Origin: Bacteroidales bacterium | GTDB lineage: Bacteria; Bacteroidota; Bacteroidia; Bacteroidales; F082 | Assembly: GCA_029933565.1 (NCBI GenBank) | Contig: JAOZNY010000111.1 | Location: 1-9,729, forward strand | Reading direction: 5' to 3' | DNA: 9,729 bases | Shown here: positions 7,516 to 9,729 of the stretch, in pieces | How the letters are laid out: the number at the start of each line of letters is the position of its first letter | Position numbering within the stretch: the first letter of the stretch is position 1 | Made by a program: the position numbers and the translations under genes | The notes under the pieces: model-generated | Databases searched by the model: none | What the model saw: only the letters and a program-made list of their open reading frames with translations | What the model was told of the DNA's origin: nothing

Positions 7516-7547
7516 TAAAAGTACACTATTTACAAATAAATGTCAAA
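7516..7547 (-). promoter_or_regulatory. Probable promoter of the lipase gene, overlapping the prmC stop
   Basis: On the minus strand TTTG (plus 7544-7547) and TACTTTTA (plus 7516-7523) are separated by exactly 20 bases. This is the same spacing as at yebC and matches the TTTG/TAnnTTTG pattern except for the last base of the -7 box. The TTTG overlaps the last codons and TGA stop of prmC. It would give a leader of roughly 65-70 bases, so the lipase gene need not depend on prmC transcription. Confidence 0.5.
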
Positions 7548-8424
7548 TAGCACTTTTCAATGCGCTCAGCATCCTGTCCTTGCCATTAATGTCGGCATGA
7601 ATATTTACATCTTCAAAATTTCGTTCCTCCAGAAGTTTTGACACATCCTTTCCCAATGCTTCATTAATCTCAAAATAAAGCCTCCCCCCTATTTTCAGGT
7701 TTTTTAAAGTATAATCTAAAATTGCTTTGTAAAACTCCAACGGATTTGTATCCTCCACAAATAGGGCTAAATGTGGCTCAAAATCTATAACATTAGGCTG
7801 CATCAGTTTTTTTTCGGAAAGGCAAACGTAAGGTGGGTTGGAAACAATAATATCAAATTGGTTTTCTGTAATTTGCAACGGACTTAAAATATCTTCTTCA
7901 ATAAAATTTACTTTTACTTTATTAATTTGGGCATTCTTTTTGGCAACAGCCAAAGCAGGAGCAGAAATATCAAAGGCAATAACTTCAGGCTGGCCAAGAT
8001 TTTTAGCCAGAGAAACCGCAATACAGCCTGAACCGCTACCAATATCCAATACTTTTAAACCATCTTGTTTTTCCTTATTAATAATTAAATCCACAAGTTC
8101 CTCTGTTTCCTGACGAGGAATTAAAACCGAAGGATTAACAAAAAACCTCAAACCATAAAACTCTGTTTCCCCCGTAATATACTGAACCGGTTTATTCTTT
8201 TTCAATTCCTTAACTGCATAATGCAAACTAAGCATTTCCGATTCGGTTAACCTATGATTAGGCAGTGCTTGCTGTATTCGCGAAAGCGAAAAGAAATGTT
8301 CGATTAAGATATTGAGCATTTGCAAGGCTTCGTTCTCACCAAACATAGGCTTGAGTTCTTCCAGATAAATCTTTTTCAAATCGAACAGACGGTTGTTTTT
8401 CCAAATCACAAAGCAAAAGTACAT
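7543..8424 (-). CDS. prmC: Release-factor glutamine methyltransferase PrmC (HemK)
   Basis: The enzyme methylates the glutamine of the GGQ loop in release factors RF1 and RF2, using S-adenosylmethionine, and so speeds translation termination. From the ATG at 8424 it has 294 residues. An N-terminal helical domain (about 10-80) is followed by QYITGETEFYG (81-91), IPRQETEELV (102-111), the SAM-binding loop LDIGSGSGCIA (126-136), FDIS (151-154), and the catalytic NPPY (196-199), then GGRLYFEIN near the end. The length is normal. The open frame continues upstream to an ATG at 8514, but those 30 residues come from a dispersed repeat and do not resemble a PrmC N-terminus, so I rejected that start. 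The GTG at 8407-8409 is a serious alternative: a TACTTTTG box lies inside the first codons after ATG 8424, and a transcript from it would begin at that GTG. The gene is divergent from the NTPase gene. Confidence 0.93.
   Translation of the reverse strand: MYFCFVIWKNNRLFDLKKIYLEELKPMFGENEALQMLNILIEHFFSLSRIQQALPNHRLTESEMLSLHYAVKELKKNKPVQYITGETEFYGLRFFVNPSVLIPRQETEELVDLIINKEKQDGLKVLDIGSGSGCIAVSLAKNLGQPEVIAFDISAPALAVAKKNAQINKVKVNFIEEDILSPLQITENQFDIIVSNPPYVCLSEKKLMQPNVIDFEPHLALFVEDTNPLEFYKAILDYTLKNLKIGGRLYFEINEALGKDVSKLLEERNFEDVNIHADINGKDRMLSALKSAI
8414..8421 (-). promoter_or_regulatory. -7 box of prmC
   Basis: The minus strand reads TACTTTTG, a full match to TAnnTTTG, beginning right after the ATG at 8424. 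A TTTC lies 20 bases upstream (plus 8442-8445), 3 of 4 with the -33 TTTG. If used, transcription would start near 8409 and ATG 8424 could not be the start codon, which would favour GTG at 8407-8409. Confidence 0.4.
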
Positions 8425-8465
8425 AGTATTTTGAAGACAAAGAAATCTTAGGTTGTTAAAAAAAA

Positions 8466-8540
8466 CAAGTCTTTTGTCATCCTGAACGAGCAAAACCTGA
8501 CTTGCTGTTTTCAAAAATTGTAATGTGTAGTGAAGGATCT
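8466..8540. repeat. Degenerate dispersed repeat, interrupted, with inverted arms
   Basis: GTCATCCTGAACGAG (8476-8490) and TGTAGTGAAGGATCT (8526-8540) look like the two halves of a motif, GTCATCCTGAACGaagTGAAGGATCT, that I recall as a common intergenic repeat in Bacteroidota. Here 35 bases (8491-8525) separate them. CAAGTC (8466-8471) plus TTTTG (8471-8475 region) can pair with CAAAA (8491-8495) and GACTTG (8499-8504), with three bases bulged, so the first half sits in the loop of an imperfect hairpin. The block lies in the 189-base spacer between prmC and the NTPase gene and accounts for the spurious upstream extension of the prmC frame and the spurious GTG extension (8530) of the NTPase frame. 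Confidence 0.45.
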
Positions 8541-8602
8541 TTATACATTATTACTACAAATTCTATTTAATGTAAGAAACAACCTATTAGCACAAAAAAA
8601 CC

Positions 8603-8610
8603 TAAATTTG
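8603..8610 (+). promoter_or_regulatory. -7 box of the THEP1-type NTPase gene
   Basis: TAAATTTG matches TAnnTTTG at all fixed positions and ends only 3 bases before the ATG at 8614. No TTG is found at the -33 distance. If this is the real promoter, the transcript would begin at or next to the start codon and be leaderless. Confidence 0.4.
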
Positions 8611-8613
8611 CGC

Positions 8614-9150
8614 ATGGCAAAAAACAAAGTCTTTATTATTAGTGGTCGCTCAGGGGAAGGCAAAACAAGCCTGCTTTTACAAGTGATTAAAATTTTAACC
8701 AACAAAGGACTTAATATTTATGGGTTTTATGCCGAAGGAAAATGGGAACAAAATACCCGGAGTGGACATTGCTTAGTTGAAATTGGCGGCGAAAGCAGAA
8801 TTGAACTTTGCACCACAAACAAAACAGAAGGATGGCAAAAAGAAGACCGTTTTTATTTCAACCCAAATGCAATAAAGATAGGCAATAATATTATCGAGCA
8901 AGCCTCAAAAACCAACGCACAACTAATTATAATTGATGAAATTGGCCCCTTTGAACTACAAGGTAAGATTTGGGCAAAACAATTTTCCGCTCTACTCAAA
9001 TCAAGCAAAGTTCCCATATTAATTACCACCAAACAGAAACTAATAAATGCAGTGGTAACAAAATTTGGGATTACGGATTTTATTGAATTCCCCAGCAATA
9101 CTTCTGCAAGGGTTATTGTTGAAACTTTAAGTGAACAACTTAAAGCTTAA
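8614..9150 (+). CDS. THEP1-family nucleoside-triphosphatase (NTPase_1/DUF2478 type)
   Basis: This 178-residue P-loop protein hydrolyses NTPs in vitro in its studied relatives; its cellular role is not known. The Walker A motif is GRSGEGKTS (11-19), directly after the first strand KVFIIS. The second core strand, IYGFYAEG (35-42), carries the family's strand-after-P-loop. The Walker B region LIIIDEIGPFE (104-114) with D108 and E109 is the THEP1 hallmark, and ILITTK (135-140) follows as the next strand. The length is usual for the family. The frame is open from a GTG at 8530, but the extra 28 residues are from a dispersed repeat and lie before a -7 box, so I chose ATG 8614, which places the P-loop at the normal distance from the N-terminus. 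It is divergent from prmC and 50 bases upstream of an LpxR-like gene in the same direction. That gene has its own promoter box, so a functional link is not shown. Confidence 0.83.
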   Translation: MAKNKVFIISGRSGEGKTSLLLQVIKILTNKGLNIYGFYAEGKWEQNTRSGHCLVEIGGESRIELCTTNKTEGWQKEDRFYFNPNAIKIGNNIIEQASKTNAQLIIIDEIGPFELQGKIWAKQFSALLKSSKVPILITTKQKLINAVVTKFGITDFIEFPSNTSARVIVETLSEQLKA

Positions 9151-9162
9151 ATTAATATGCAT

Positions 9163-9170
9163 TAACTTTG
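9163..9170 (+). promoter_or_regulatory. -7 box of the LpxR-like gene
   Basis: TAACTTTG is a full match to TAnnTTTG, 30 bases before the ATG at 9201, which would leave a short A/T-rich leader ending CATTAAAA. No clear TTTG stands 20 bases upstream, so the site is supported by one element only. Confidence 0.4.
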
Positions 9171-9200
9171 TGCTTTTATTGTTTTATCTTTTCATTAAAA

Positions 9201-9729
9201 ATGTTGAAATTACTTAAATATCTCTTAACAGTCGTTCTCTTACTTCTGTTTTTTGGTATTGAAAATGTTTCATTTCAACCAGAGTTTACAAGAGCAAAAG
9301 CAAACATTAACAACCTAAAACCCAAATCACTTTGCTCGATAAACCCAACAGTAAATAAAACCAGTGATTACTCTTCCAAAAAAAGAATTGTTTCCAACGA
9401 TATTATTAACGCAGACTTTGCAGTTTTAGCCCCAAAAAATATTAGTGGTATTTCTTCTGAAAAAGGAGATATCAATTCCTTAAAAAAAGAAAAACACACT
9501 TTTAAAACCGAGATCAAGAACATAAATATTTCTTTTCTAAGAGTAGTTTTCGACAACGACATTTTCGACAACACTGATTATTACTACACTAATGGTATAC
9601 GATTAGAACTAGTATTCGGTTTTATTGCAAATGCCCCAACATCAAAAATCTTGCTGGGCTTAAAAAAATCAAAATACGATTTTCAGGGCTTTTCATTGGT
9701 TCAAAATATTTATACTCCTGTTAACCCCG
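9201..9729 (+). CDS. LpxR-family (DUF2219) lipid A deacylase-like outer-membrane protein, 5' part
   Basis: The frame is open from ATG 9201 to the window edge (176 codons), so only the N-terminal part is seen. A signal peptide is clear: basic start MLKLLK, then a leucine/valine/phenylalanine core to about residue 19. Residues 25 to 105 form a polar, Lys/Asn/Ser-rich stretch with no recognisable domain. From about 108 the LpxR/DUF2219 pattern begins: FLRVVFDNDIFDN (112-124), YYYTNGIRL (127-135), then YDFQGFSLVQNIYTPVNP (159-176). In Salmonella LpxR, a calcium-dependent outer-membrane enzyme that removes the 3'-acyloxyacyl chain of lipid A, an Asn-Asp pair and a Thr in a YTxG motif are in the active site; here N119-D120 and T130 stand in the matching places. 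The barrel and the catalytic His lie beyond the window. Family placement is firm; the deacylase activity is inference, since many Bacteroidota members are untested. Confidence 0.8.
   Translation, partial: MLKLLKYLLTVVLLLLFFGIENVSFQPEFTRAKANINNLKPKSLCSINPTVNKTSDYSSKKRIVSNDIINADFAVLAPKNISGISSEKGDINSLKKEKHTFKTEIKNINISFLRVVFDNDIFDNTDYYYTNGIRLELVFGFIANAPTSKILLGLKKSKYDFQGFSLVQNIYTPVNP

Noticed and set aside
8425..8514. N-terminal extension of prmC to ATG 8514
   Set aside because: The 30 added residues are translated from the dispersed repeat and do not resemble PrmC, and they lie upstream of the likely -7 box.
8530..8613. GTG start at 8530 for the NTPase gene
   Set aside because: The extra 28 residues push the P-loop away from its normal N-terminal position and overlap the repeat; ATG 8614 fits the family.
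9368..9574. 68-codon minus-strand frame near the right edge
   Set aside because: It lies opposite the LpxR-like gene, whose signal peptide and family motifs on the plus strand are clear.

Overview
The window looks like chromosomal DNA from a member of the Bacteroidota, probably the Bacteroidales/Marinilabiliales area. The evidence is AT-rich coding sequence, absence of clear Shine-Dalgarno sites, several promoter-like TAnnTTTG boxes of the Bacteroidota type, a CBM9-like/DUF5916 outer-membrane protein, and Bacteroidota-type YebC and LpxR-family proteins. This placement is by recognition of families and motifs, not by a database search.

Layout: bases 1-56 hold the 3' end of an unidentified plus-strand gene. 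Bases 57-301 hold two hairpin-forming elements. Next comes an ATP-grasp ligase of the DcsG-like type (302-1207, +), convergent with a large DUF5916 outer-membrane protein (1235-3391, -). A 309-base divergent spacer leads to an NhaC-type Na+/H+ antiporter (3701-5149, +). A repeat-rich spacer with a good promoter then leads to a YebC-family translation factor (5320-6030, +). On the minus strand follow an alpha/beta-hydrolase lipase with an extra C-terminal beta domain (6104-7444) and prmC (7543-8424), the release-factor glutamine methyltransferase. Divergent from prmC is a THEP1-type NTPase (8614-9150, +). The window closes with the 5' part of an LpxR-family lipid A deacylase-like outer-membrane protein (9201 to the edge, +).

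How the genes relate: they look mostly like independently transcribed genes, not one operon. yebC and prmC both serve translation. The DUF5916 and LpxR-family proteins belong to the outer membrane, and NhaC to the inner membrane. No CRISPR array, insertion sequence, phage gene, tRNA or rRNA was seen. I do not see a coherent undescribed multi-gene system.

The points most worth a second look are in the non-coding DNA and at gene starts: a repeat family on both sides of nhaC, a REP-like double hairpin, an interrupted dispersed repeat between prmC and the NTPase gene, possible leaderless starts for that divergent pair, and an unusually long N-terminal extension on the LpxR-like protein.
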